Source of the DNA: Acidobacteriota bacterium
GTDB lineage: Bacteria > Acidobacteriota > Terriglobia > Terriglobales > Acidobacteriaceae
NCBI GenBank assembly: GCA_021810175.1
Contig: JAJZJJ010000283.1
Span: forward strand, 1-5,214
Direction of reading: 5' to 3'
Length of the DNA: 5,214 nucleotides
Part shown: positions 1 through 5,214 of the stretch, piece by piece
Position numbering within the stretch: the first letter of the stretch is position 1
Layout: each line of letters starts with the position of its first letter
Program-made: the position numbers and the translations under genes
Notes under the pieces: generated by a model
Told to the model about the DNA's origin: nothing
The model's database searches: none
The model's input: the letters and a program-made list of their open reading frames with translations, nothing else

Positions 1-209
1 TCATGTACAACCTATGCATAACAGATGGCCGTCTCGCCCGTCAGCGAGGGAATGAGAGCCGCGTACCGCACACCGGTATTCGCCGTGTTCCCAGGCGGGT
101 CGTCTGCGACTTTGCGGCGTTACGATTGTAGAGCGCCGGGGTGGAGTGCGTGCAGTCCCCCGCCCGGCGACACTCGGCTGGCCGCGAGCGCGGTCAAAGT
201 CGGATCGGG
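1..209. other. Upstream non-coding leader of the GH105 gene
   Basis: No reading frame here looks like a protein: the open frames are short or run antisense, and none has a recognisable motif or a good ribosome binding site. The 8-bp palindrome TATGCATA lies at 13-20. A GC-rich hairpin is possible, with GCCGGG at 135-140 pairing with CCCGGC at 163-168. TACGAT at 121-126 resembles a -10 box, but no fitting -35 is visible. The hydrolase promoter is probably in or before this stretch, but I cannot place it. Confidence 0.5.
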
Positions 210-1448
210 ATGCGACCATCGATGTCAAATTTATCGTTTCTCCGTGACCGTCGCGGTTTCGCCGCTGCAAGTCTGACTCTCGCTCTGCTGCTGGCGCCGG
301 CCGCAGGAGCCCAGAGGCTAACGAACAAGGCCACCGGCATATCGCCTCAGGAACAGAGGGGCATTGATCAGGACATTGCGCAGCATATCGGCGACGCACC
401 GGGGAATCCGGGGCCGAAGGCGCATCTGTCCGGCGCGCTGCGCAAGGCCGACGTTCAGGCCGCCATGCGCAAAGTGGCGAACTGGGAGCTGACGCGATCG
501 GAGCCGTATTTCGGGCGCACCTGGACGTGGGCGACGCTGTACACCGGTTTTATGGCGGCGAGCCCGGCGCTTCACGATCCGCGCTACCGAGAGGCCATGC
601 AGAGTATGGCCGAAAAGTTCCACTGGAAGCTGCGCTCCAGGATTCCCATCGCCGATGACCAGAGCGTCGGGCAGAGCTATCTTGAGCTCGATCTGCTGCA
701 TCCGGCTCCGGAAAAGATTGCTTCCACGCAGCAGGCACTGAATCGGCTGGCGGCCGGCGTCAACGCTGCGATTCCCGCCAATCAGGCAAAAATTCCCTGG
801 TGGTGGTGCGACTCGCTGTTCATGGCGCCGCCGGTCTGGTCGCGGATGTACGCCGTGACGCACGATCGCAAATATCTGAACTACGTTGACGAGCATTGGT
901 GGCAGACGTCGAATCTTCTCTATGACCAGCACCGCCATCTCTATTTCCGCGACATCACTTATCTCCATAAGAAGGATCCGCTGGGCAAGCCTGTCTTCTG
1001 GTCGCGCGGAAATGGGTGGGTGATGGGTGGCCTGGCACGAACGCTGGAATACATGCCTCGCAACGAGAAGGATCGCAGCCGCTACGTGGAGCAGTTGCGC
1101 CAGATGGCCGCGGCGGTTGCAGCGCTGCAGGATCCGCGGAGCGGATTGTGGCACTCCGACCTGCTGGACGCTCGGGATTATCCGCAGCCCGAGGTTTCCG
1201 GGTCCGCGCTGATGACGTTTGCCATGGCGTGGGGTGTGAATCACGGCATCCTGAGCCGCGCTCAATATGAGCCGGTGATTGCCAAAGCATGGCGCGGCCT
1301 GGTGGAGCAGATTTATGCCGATGGCCGTCTGGGCAATATCCAGCAGACGGGCGCGGCCCCGGCCCATTATCTGCCGTCCTCAAGCTACAATTATGGCGTT
1401 GGAGCCTTTCTGCTCGCGGGTGCTCAGGTGGAGCGGATGGCGAAATAG
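210..1448 (+). CDS. Exported unsaturated rhamnogalacturonyl hydrolase, glycoside hydrolase family 105 (GH88/105 clan)
   Basis: This enzyme should hydrate and cleave the terminal 4,5-unsaturated galacturonyl residue from rhamnogalacturonan-lyase products, releasing 5-keto-4-deoxyuronate and a rhamnose-ended remainder. Numbered from the ATG at 210 (412 aa), residues 1-34 form a signal peptide: a basic stretch (RDRR), a hydrophobic core (LTLALLLAPA) and a likely cut at AGA|Q. The mature part has the alpha/alpha-barrel pattern of YteR-like proteins. It includes WELTRSEPYFGRTWTWATLYTG near 92-113, split here as WELTRS and FGRTWTWATLYTG. DDQSVGQSY lies near 149-157. WWWCDSLFMAPP lies near 197-208, with Asp201 in the place of the YteR catalytic Asp143. 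FWSRGNGW lies near 263-270, a hallmark of GH105. The start is uncertain. GTG at 141 would add 23 residues before the signal peptide. ATG at 210 has a weak GGA five bases upstream. ATG at 222 has no clear ribosome site but gives a compact 30-residue signal peptide. The family call is strong; the exact substrate is inferred. Confidence 0.9.
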   Translation: MRPSMSNLSFLRDRRGFAAASLTLALLLAPAAGAQRLTNKATGISPQEQRGIDQDIAQHIGDAPGNPGPKAHLSGALRKADVQAAMRKVANWELTRSEPYFGRTWTWATLYTGFMAASPALHDPRYREAMQSMAEKFHWKLRSRIPIADDQSVGQSYLELDLLHPAPEKIASTQQALNRLAAGVNAAIPANQAKIPWWWCDSLFMAPPVWSRMYAVTHDRKYLNYVDEHWWQTSNLLYDQHRHLYFRDITYLHKKDPLGKPVFWSRGNGWVMGGLARTLEYMPRNEKDRSRYVEQLRQMAAAVAALQDPRSGLWHSDLLDARDYPQPEVSGSALMTFAMAWGVNHGILSRAQYEPVIAKAWRGLVEQIYADGRLGNIQQTGAAPAHYLPSSSYNYGVGAFLLAGAQVERMAK

Positions 1449-1593
1449 GGATCCGGTGAGAAGTCTCCCCAGTCGAATTTTCTGCCGGAGATCGCCGCAT
1501 ATGGCTCATCCGTCCCTGTAGAACGTGCGTCTGCGACCGGCAGAAGCGGCGGCCTGGCGAGCGCGTGTGCGGCCCGGGGTGGATCAAACGCGA

Positions 1594-1611
1594 CGGTTCG
1601 CGACTGAACCG
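1594..1611. promoter_or_regulatory. Candidate operator: perfect inverted repeat upstream of the IclR-type gene
   Basis: CGGTTC and GAACCG are exact reverse complements separated by six bases. The right arm ends 26 bases before the GTG start at 1638. IclR-family regulators often bind short palindromes in front of their own gene, so autoregulation is plausible. The repeat could equally be a small hairpin in the leader RNA. No promoter boxes are clear around it. It is the only notable element I see in the 189-bp gap between the hydrolase and the regulator. Confidence 0.3.
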
Positions 1612-1625
1612 GCAGACCTGGGCGT

Positions 1626-1632
1626 GAAGGAG
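1626..1632 (+). promoter_or_regulatory. Shine-Dalgarno deciding the GTG start of the IclR-type gene
   Basis: GAAGGAG lies five bases before GTG at 1638. This near-perfect ribosome site supports the GTG as the start, and no in-frame ATG nearby has comparable support. Confidence 0.75.
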
Positions 1633-1637
1633 CGAGC

Positions 1638-2498
1638 GTGGCCAGCAACCCGGATATCATCGCATCATCGCGGAGCAGCGCCGACCCGGTGGAAGATCCT
1701 TATCGGCTGCAGAGCCTCGACCGCGCGGTCGCGATCCTGCAACTGCTGGGCGAGAGCGAGGTTCCGCTGAGTCTGGCGGAGATTTGCCGCCTGCTGAATC
1801 TGCACAAGAGCACGGCGCATCGCGCGCTGATCGTGCTGGAACGGGGCATGCTGCTGGAGCGCACGCCGGAGAACACCTTTCGGCTGGGGCTGAAGTTGTT
1901 CGAGCTGGGAAACCGTGCCGTGCAGCAGATGGACGTTCGTGCGCGAATACGTCCTTACGCGCGGCGGCTTGCCGCGCAGCTGGGCGAAACGGTCCACGTG
2001 GGAGTTCTGCAGAATGCCTCGGTGGTGTATCTGGATAAGGCCGGTCCGGGGGGCCGAGTGTGCAGCGGATCGAAGACAGGCACCTCGAACCCGGCGTACT
2101 GCACGTCGCTGGGAAAGGCGATGCTGGCGTGGATGCCGGCGAGGGCCGTGCATCATCTTGCCGATCAGATGACGTTCGTGCGATTCACGGAGAAGACCAT
2201 TGGCTCGCGCGAGGAACTGCTGAATGCGCTGCAGCGGGTGCGCCGGCGCGGTTACAGCGTCGACGACGAAGAGATCGAGGCAGGTGTCCGCTGCATTGGC
2301 GCGCCTATTCTCGACGAGGCGGGCATGCCGATCGCGGCCCTGAGCGTCTCCTGCGTGTCGTCGCGGATTCAGCCTTATCAGGCGCCGGTGCTGGCCGGAC
2401 GGATCATGCGCTGCTGTGCGGAGATTTCCGAGTCTCTGCGGCTGCAGCGGAAGATACGCGGCCAGGCGATCGGCGATGTGGCCGAGACGGCCAGCTGA
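1638..2498 (+). CDS. IclR-family transcriptional regulator
   Basis: This is a 286-residue DNA-binding regulator with the two-domain plan of IclR/KdgR proteins, which usually have about 250-280 residues. Residues 24-85 form the winged helix-turn-helix: LQSLDRAVAILQLL opens it, LSLAEICRLLNLHKSTAHR holds the recognition helix, and FRLGLKLFELG closes the wing. Residues about 100-270 are the effector-binding domain. It shows GETVHVGVLQ, VVYLDKAG, the family signature NPAYCTSLGKAMLAW (151-165), and RRRGYSVDDEEIEAGVRCIGAPI (203-224) with its conserved Glu-Glu and Cys. The start is a GTG behind a strong Shine-Dalgarno. The gene follows the GH105 hydrolase by 189 bp on the same strand and converges on the LacI-type gene with 15 bp between stops. 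Since KdgR, the pectin-catabolism regulator, belongs to this family, a role in sensing uronate breakdown products is plausible. The effector cannot be read from the sequence. Confidence 0.93.
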   Translation: MASNPDIIASSRSSADPVEDPYRLQSLDRAVAILQLLGESEVPLSLAEICRLLNLHKSTAHRALIVLERGMLLERTPENTFRLGLKLFELGNRAVQQMDVRARIRPYARRLAAQLGETVHVGVLQNASVVYLDKAGPGGRVCSGSKTGTSNPAYCTSLGKAMLAWMPARAVHHLADQMTFVRFTEKTIGSREELLNALQRVRRRGYSVDDEEIEAGVRCIGAPILDEAGMPIAALSVSCVSSRIQPYQAPVLAGRIMRCCAEISESLRLQRKIRGQAIGDVAETAS

Positions 2499-2513
2499 AC
2501 TGAAAGCGCGGCG

Positions 2514-3602
2514 TTAGAGGGAGTCGCTCTCCGGCTCATGATCGGCGGCCGCAAGCTGAGCTGAAAACAACGATACATTGCTGCGCAGAACGATATGCGG
2601 CGCCAGGCGGATTACCCGTTGCGGCACCCGGCCCTCCAGCAAATACTGGAGCAGAGTCTCGAAGGCAAGCTTGCCCTGGGTGGAAGGACGCTGGTGCAGG
2701 GAAGCCAGCACCAGCCCGGCTTCGATCAGCGAAGCCAGCTGGCGGAACAGATCGGTCGCGACGATCCTCACCTTGCCCAGCATGCCGAGTTCGGAGAGCG
2801 CCTGCAGCACGGGCAGACTGTTGGCGGTGCTCAGATAGAGCCCGTCGGGCCGGGGCTTGCGCTGCATCAGGGCTCGGGTGAGGCGATAGGCCTCCCTGGG
2901 ATTCTCGTGGCTTTCCAGTACCGGCAGCAGACTGATATGCGGCGCCTGCACGGCGAGGGTGGCGGCAAAACCCCGCAGTTTTTCGGCGTGATCCATGGTG
3001 GACAACTCGCCGGTGATCATAGCCACCGAAGCTCTGTCCGGCAGCGAAATGGAAAGCAACTCGGCGGCGATTCCCCCGCTCACCACGGCGTCGACAGTGA
3101 CCGAGCCGATGCGCGCGGAGCCAGGAGCGTCGCTGCCGACGCACATCACGGCGGTACCGGCCTGAGAGATTTTGCCGATGAGAGGATCGAAGCTGCGGGA
3201 GTCGCCGGGCAGAAATATGATGCCGTCATACTCCTTCTTCGCGGCCCGCTGCAGGGCATCGAGATCGCCCACTCCAACCCGGGAATAGTCATGAAACTGC
3301 AGGGATGCCGAGACGCGCACGGTGGCGGCCGCGGCATCGCGAATGCCCTGGCGGAGGGGATCGAAGAAATGCGAGATGTGCCGGGGAAGGACGGCGGCGA
3401 TGGAAAGGGTGCGGTTCAGCTTGAGCGCGCGCGCAGCGAGGTTGGGCTGGTATCCGAGTTCCTCGGCTTTTTTGAGAACACGGGCTCTGGTTCGGTCGCT
3501 GATCCCGGTGCGTCCATGGAGGGCGCGGTCAACCGTGCCGATGGAGACACGCAGGATCTCTGCGATTTCCCGGATGCCTGGAGGTTTTGACGAATGCGCC
3601 AT
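2514..3602 (-). CDS. LacI-family transcriptional regulator with a sugar-binding effector domain
   Basis: This is a 362-residue protein with the LacI/GalR plan. Residues 8-30 form the helix-turn-helix (GIREIAEILRVS then IGTVDRALHGR). GISDRTRARVLKKAEELGYQPN follows at 33-54. The hinge helix NLAARALK at 54-61 keeps the Leu that normally wedges into the operator minor groove. Residues from about 66 to 345 resemble a periplasmic sugar-binding fold: IAAVLPRHISHFFDPLRQGI at the start of the first lobe, YDGIIFLPGD at 125-134, PDGLYLSTANSL at 252-263, and VRIVATDLF near 278-286. Position 25 is Asp where the classical motif has Ser (TVSR). The HTH begins only eight residues after the ATG at 3602, so this start is required, although no Shine-Dalgarno is visible. 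The missing site suggests translation linked to rhaT, which ends 67 bp upstream on the same strand. A role as the rhamnose-responsive repressor of the locus is inferred from position only. Confidence 0.93.
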   Translation of the reverse strand: MAHSSKPPGIREIAEILRVSIGTVDRALHGRTGISDRTRARVLKKAEELGYQPNLAARALKLNRTLSIAAVLPRHISHFFDPLRQGIRDAAAATVRVSASLQFHDYSRVGVGDLDALQRAAKKEYDGIIFLPGDSRSFDPLIGKISQAGTAVMCVGSDAPGSARIGSVTVDAVVSGGIAAELLSISLPDRASVAMITGELSTMDHAEKLRGFAATLAVQAPHISLLPVLESHENPREAYRLTRALMQRKPRPDGLYLSTANSLPVLQALSELGMLGKVRIVATDLFRQLASLIEAGLVLASLHQRPSTQGKLAFETLLQYLLEGRVPQRVIRLAPHIVLRSNVSLFSAQLAAADHEPESDSL

Positions 3603-3669
3603 CGTGAGGATTATCGTCTCTGAGCGTACTGGCCGCCCGCGAGGCGGTCAACGGTGTGCCGCCGAAACA

Positions 3670-4701
3670 TCAGGAGGCGGCGCCGAGGCCGACAAGGTTG
3701 GCGGCGATGATGATGATGATCATGCCGACCCAGAGCAGGCGAACGGGGCGGCCGCGCGCCTGCCGCCATTCGCCGAGCGCCAGGCCGATCAGGCCGCCAA
3801 AGAGGACATAGAGGCTCATGTGGAGCATCCAGTTGATAAAGGATATGCGGGCGGGGATGTTGGCGGCTCCCCATGCGTAGAAGAAGAACTGGAAATACCA
3901 CATGATGCCGCCGGCCGCGGCCATGCAGCCGTTGACGAGCAGAACCCGGCGGGGCTCAGAGAAGTCGCGGCGCAGCGAGAGCTGCCGGGAGAAGCCCAGG
4001 CGGAAGAAGCAGTAGCCGAAATTGATGAGAGCGCCGCCTCCCATGATGATTACGTAACTGGGCAGTGCGGCGTAGAGCGGCCTGACGCCGGCGTGCTGCG
4101 CGGCCAGCGCCATGGGGCGCGCGGCGTCGATGGCGAAAGACATGCCGGAGGAAAAAATGCCGCAGAGGATCGCGAGCAGCAACCCCTTCTTCAGGTTGAA
4201 TTCCTCGGCGCGAATGCCCATGCGCTGTTCCCGCTGATGGCCGGCCCAGGAAACAACCGCGATGCCGATGAGGGCGAGGACGATTCCGGCGATGGTGAAA
4301 ATGCCCATGCGGCTGGTGAGCAAATAGAGGAGGCGTCCGTGCGCAATGGGGGGAATGAGGGTTCCGACGACCAGGGTGACGCCAATGGCGACGCCGATGC
4401 CCAGCGACATGCCGAGATATCGCATGGTGAGGCCGTAACCGACATTGCCGACGCCCCACATGCATCCAAAAAGGAACGTGAGAGTGAGCACGTGGCTGGG
4501 GATGGAGGAGTAAAAGCCGAGAAAGTGCGGAAGAAGAATGAGACTGACCAGGACAGGAAGGAGCACCCAGGAGAAAATGCCGGCGACAATCCAGGTGGTT
4601 TCCCAGGACCACTTTCTTACCTTTTCAATGGGCGCGTAGAAGGAGGCAGCGGCCGCTGCGCCAATCGTGTGCCAGCCGATTCCGGCGAGAATCGAAGACA
4701 T
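3670..4701 (-). CDS. rhaT: L-rhamnose-proton symporter RhaT
   Basis: This inner-membrane transporter imports L-rhamnose with a proton. The 343-residue product matches Escherichia coli RhaT (344 aa) along its whole length by recall. Shared blocks include FYAPIEKVRKWSWET (21-35), MWGVGNVGYGLTMRYLGMS (81-99), MGIRAEEFNLKKGL (161-174), CGIFSSGMSFA (180-190), LPSYVIIMGGGA (213-224), MWYFQFFFYAWG (267-278) and WMLHMSLYVLFGG (291-303). About ten hydrophobic segments fit the ten-helix topology. The frame stays open upstream to 4893, but those 64 extra codons give a basic, non-membrane, unconserved sequence. ATG at 4701 matches the E. coli amino end (GIxWHxIGAAxAAxFYAP) and has a purine-rich ribosome site, so I use it. 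The gene precedes the LacI-type regulator by 67 bp on the same strand and is divergent from the rhaI-like gene. Confidence 0.97.
   Translation of the reverse strand: MSSILAGIGWHTIGAAAAASFYAPIEKVRKWSWETTWIVAGIFSWVLLPVLVSLILLPHFLGFYSSIPSHVLTLTFLFGCMWGVGNVGYGLTMRYLGMSLGIGVAIGVTLVVGTLIPPIAHGRLLYLLTSRMGIFTIAGIVLALIGIAVVSWAGHQREQRMGIRAEEFNLKKGLLLAILCGIFSSGMSFAIDAARPMALAAQHAGVRPLYAALPSYVIIMGGGALINFGYCFFRLGFSRQLSLRRDFSEPRRVLLVNGCMAAAGGIMWYFQFFFYAWGAANIPARISFINWMLHMSLYVLFGGLIGLALGEWRQARGRPVRLLWVGMIIIIIAANLVGLGAAS
3706..3720. repeat. Five-unit trinucleotide repeat inside rhaT
   Basis: GAT is repeated five times on the + strand, giving five consecutive ATC isoleucine codons in the last membrane helix of RhaT (after VGM, before AANLVG). 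E. coli RhaT also has an Ile/Val-rich run here. Slippage would add or remove whole isoleucines without shifting the frame. Confidence 0.7.
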
Positions 4702-4714
4702 TCTTCTCCCTTCC
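4702..4714 (-). promoter_or_regulatory. Ribosome binding tract of rhaT
   Basis: Read on the - strand, GGAAGGGAGAAGA directly precedes the ATG at 4701. It places AAGGGAG about four bases before the start codon. It is the main sequence evidence, besides homology, that rhaT starts here and not further upstream. Confidence 0.7.
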
Positions 4715-5048
4715 CCTGGGGGACGCATCCGGAAATCGGTGCTCTGGCGAGCGCCGATAGCCGGGACGAGCGGTTTTGATTTCTTTGCAGCCGAAGGCGA
4801 GACCCATATTACTCTTTCAGCAGCACGTTTCGCAGGGAAAAGAGTTTCCCATTTGTGTTGCGATGCGATGTTGCGTTTCGCGCGGTTTGACACAATCGGC
4901 TTCAGGTGAGAGGTTTATGCCGTCCCCCGATCGCTCTCATGCTGAACCTGAATGGAGCATTCACCGAAAGGGATGCGGATGACTGAGGGTGGCGGATGCG
5001 GCGCGCGAGGCGGAATGACAGAAGTAATTCAGTTTGCCTGGTTTTGTT
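4715..5048. other. Divergent regulatory region between rhaT and the rhaI-like gene
   Basis: The open frames here have no recognisable protein content. The stretch holds a perfect inverted repeat at 4835-4850 (listed separately). TTGACA lies at 4887-4892 without a convincing -10 at 16-18 bases. A second inverted repeat pairs TTCAGGT (4901-4907) with ACCTGAA (4946-4952), with an inner GAGAG/CTCTC pair. GGATGCGG is repeated directly at 4971-4978 and 4994-5001. A 21-codon ORF runs from 4917 to 4982. The leftward rhaT promoter should be here, but I cannot identify it; TAATAT (- strand, 4806-4811) has no matching -35. Confidence 0.5.
4835..4850. promoter_or_regulatory. Candidate operator upstream of rhaT: perfect 6-4-6 palindrome
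   Basis: GGGAAA-AGAG-TTTCCC is an exact inverted repeat centred about 141 bp before the rhaT start. The GAAA...TTTC arms recall sites bound by IclR-family proteins (the E. coli IclR site has GGAAA and TTTCC arms, and KdgR sites have GAAAC and GTTTC arms). LacI-family sites usually have a central CG, which is missing here. It is therefore a better candidate for the IclR-type regulator than for the LacI-type one. Binding is inferred. Confidence 0.4.
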
Positions 5049-5078
5049 TTGACTCGGAGCGGGGGGCGCGGTCATAAT
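5049..5078 (+). promoter_or_regulatory. Sigma70-type promoter of the rhaI-like gene
   Basis: TTGACT (5049-5054, five of six consensus) is followed after 18 bases by CATAAT (5073-5078, five of six). Transcription would start near 5085, giving a leader of about 45 bases before the GTG at 5130. It is the best promoter match in the window. Confidence 0.6.
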
Positions 5079-5109
5079 CGATCCCAGCCATATTTCAATA
5101 GGGATTATG
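5073..5109. promoter_or_regulatory. Inverted repeat flanking the predicted rhaI transcription start
   Basis: CATAATC (5073-5079, covering the -10 box) and GATTATG (5103-5109) are perfect reverse complements with 23 bases between, half-site centres 30 bp apart (about three helical turns). Because the left arm lies before the predicted start point, this is more likely a protein-binding arrangement than an RNA hairpin. A repressor here would block the promoter directly. The arms are short and AT-rich, so chance is possible. Confidence 0.3.
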
Positions 5110-5133
5110 TTTTATATGAAGGTGCGGGTGTGA
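5107..5133 (+). CDS. Possible 8-codon leader ORF overlapping the rhaI-like start
   Basis: ATG at 5107 opens an 8-residue frame (MFYMKVRV) whose TGA at 5131-5133 overlaps the GTG at 5130 as GTGA, a typical coupling junction. AGGG sits only three bases before the ATG, so initiation would be weak. The second ATG at 5116 is in the same frame. It may be only a chance frame in a leader. Confidence 0.15.
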   Translation: MFYMKVRV

Positions 5134-5214
5134 AAACTGCCGAAGAGAAGGTCAGCCAGGCCCTGGATGGGCTTACCATTGAGCTCCCGTCGTGGGGTTT
5201 TGCCAACACCGGCA
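5130..5214 (+). CDS. rhaI: L-rhamnose isomerase, RhaI type (5' end only, cut by window)
   Basis: Twenty-eight codons are visible. The product begins VKTAEEKVSQALDGL and continues TIELPSWGFANTG. The PSWGxxxxGTRF-like block is typical of the amino end of the TIM-barrel rhamnose isomerases of the Pseudomonas stutzeri / Streptomyces type, which convert L-rhamnose to L-rhamnulose and are distinct from E. coli RhaA. GTG at 5130 is supported by GAAGG at 5118-5122, seven bases upstream, and by a promoter at 5049-5078. Divergent placement from rhaT supports the call. The catalytic residues lie beyond the window. Another sugar isomerase of the same fold is the main alternative. Confidence 0.75.
   Translation, partial: MKTAEEKVSQALDGLTIELPSWGFANTG

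Noticed and set aside
70..88. ACAC...GTGT imperfect palindrome upstream of the GH105 gene
   Set aside because: Only the outer four bases pair well; this is expected by chance.
318..1367. A 349-codon open frame on the - strand opposite the GH105 gene
   Set aside because: Its product is Arg/His/Pro-rich with no motif, and it is antisense to a convincing hydrolase.
1455..1481. Possible intrinsic terminator after the GH105 gene (GGTGAG/CTCCCC then AATTTT)
   Set aside because: The stem is only a few pairs with a mismatch, and the T-run is short and separated from it by about seven bases.
2479..2493. Hairpin TGGCCG-AGA-CGGCCA at the end of the IclR-type gene, as a terminator for the convergent pair
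   Set aside because: The 6-bp stem is real but lies inside the coding sequence and has no T-run on either strand.
2595..3590. A 331-codon open frame on the + strand opposite the LacI-type gene
   Set aside because: It has no recognisable motif, and the opposite strand encodes a complete LacI-family protein.
3632..3650. GC-rich hairpin between rhaT and the LacI-type gene as a terminator
   Set aside because: The core stem is five pairs (CCGCC/GGCGG) and no T-run follows on the - strand, so read-through is more likely.
3322..4779. A 485-codon open frame on the + strand opposite rhaT and the 5' end of the LacI-type gene
   Set aside because: It lies antisense to a clearly recognised transporter, and its product is a low-complexity acidic Gly/Ala/Glu/Asp-rich string with no domain. 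It is a by-product of high-GC codon use.
4887..4892. Perfect TTGACA box as a second rightward promoter
   Set aside because: No acceptable -10 element lies 16-18 bases downstream; the nearest AT-rich stretch is too far and poorly matched.

Overview
This GC-rich window (roughly 60% GC by eye) holds a pectin-side-chain / L-rhamnose utilisation locus from a Gram-negative-type bacterium. The pairing of a Sec-exported family 105 glycoside hydrolase with RhaT, a non-RhaA-type rhamnose isomerase, and LacI and IclR regulators would fit a soil Acidobacteriota (Terriglobales-like) genome. That placement is inference only; no rRNA or marker gene is present.

Layout. Positions 1-209 are apparently non-coding. 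Positions 210-1448 (+) encode an exported unsaturated rhamnogalacturonyl hydrolase (GH105). Positions 1638-2498 (+) encode an IclR-family regulator with a GTG start and a strong Shine-Dalgarno. Converging on it with a 15-bp gap is a LacI-family regulator (2514-3602, -). Upstream of that on the same strand lies rhaT, the L-rhamnose-proton symporter (3670-4701, -), so rhaT and the lacI-type gene probably form one transcript. A 428-bp divergent intergenic region (4702-5129) follows. It carries a good sigma70-type promoter firing rightward, several inverted repeats and possible tiny leader ORFs. From 5130 to the window end is the start of a rightward gene whose first 28 residues match the amino end of RhaI-type L-rhamnose isomerases.

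How the genes fit together (inference from family knowledge). The exported GH105 enzyme removes the unsaturated uronic acid from rhamnogalacturonan oligosaccharides made by lyases and leaves rhamnose. RhaT imports rhamnose with a proton. RhaI isomerises it to L-rhamnulose. The usual AraC-type RhaS/RhaR activators are absent from the window, and LacI- and IclR-type proteins stand in their place. The IclR protein could sense the uronate-derived branch (as KdgR does) and the LacI protein the rhamnose branch.

I do not see a completely new system. The interesting parts are the two-regulator logic, the candidate operators in the divergent region and upstream of the IclR gene, the probable 64-codon over-extension of the rhaT reading frame, and a mini-ORF overlapping the rhaI start.
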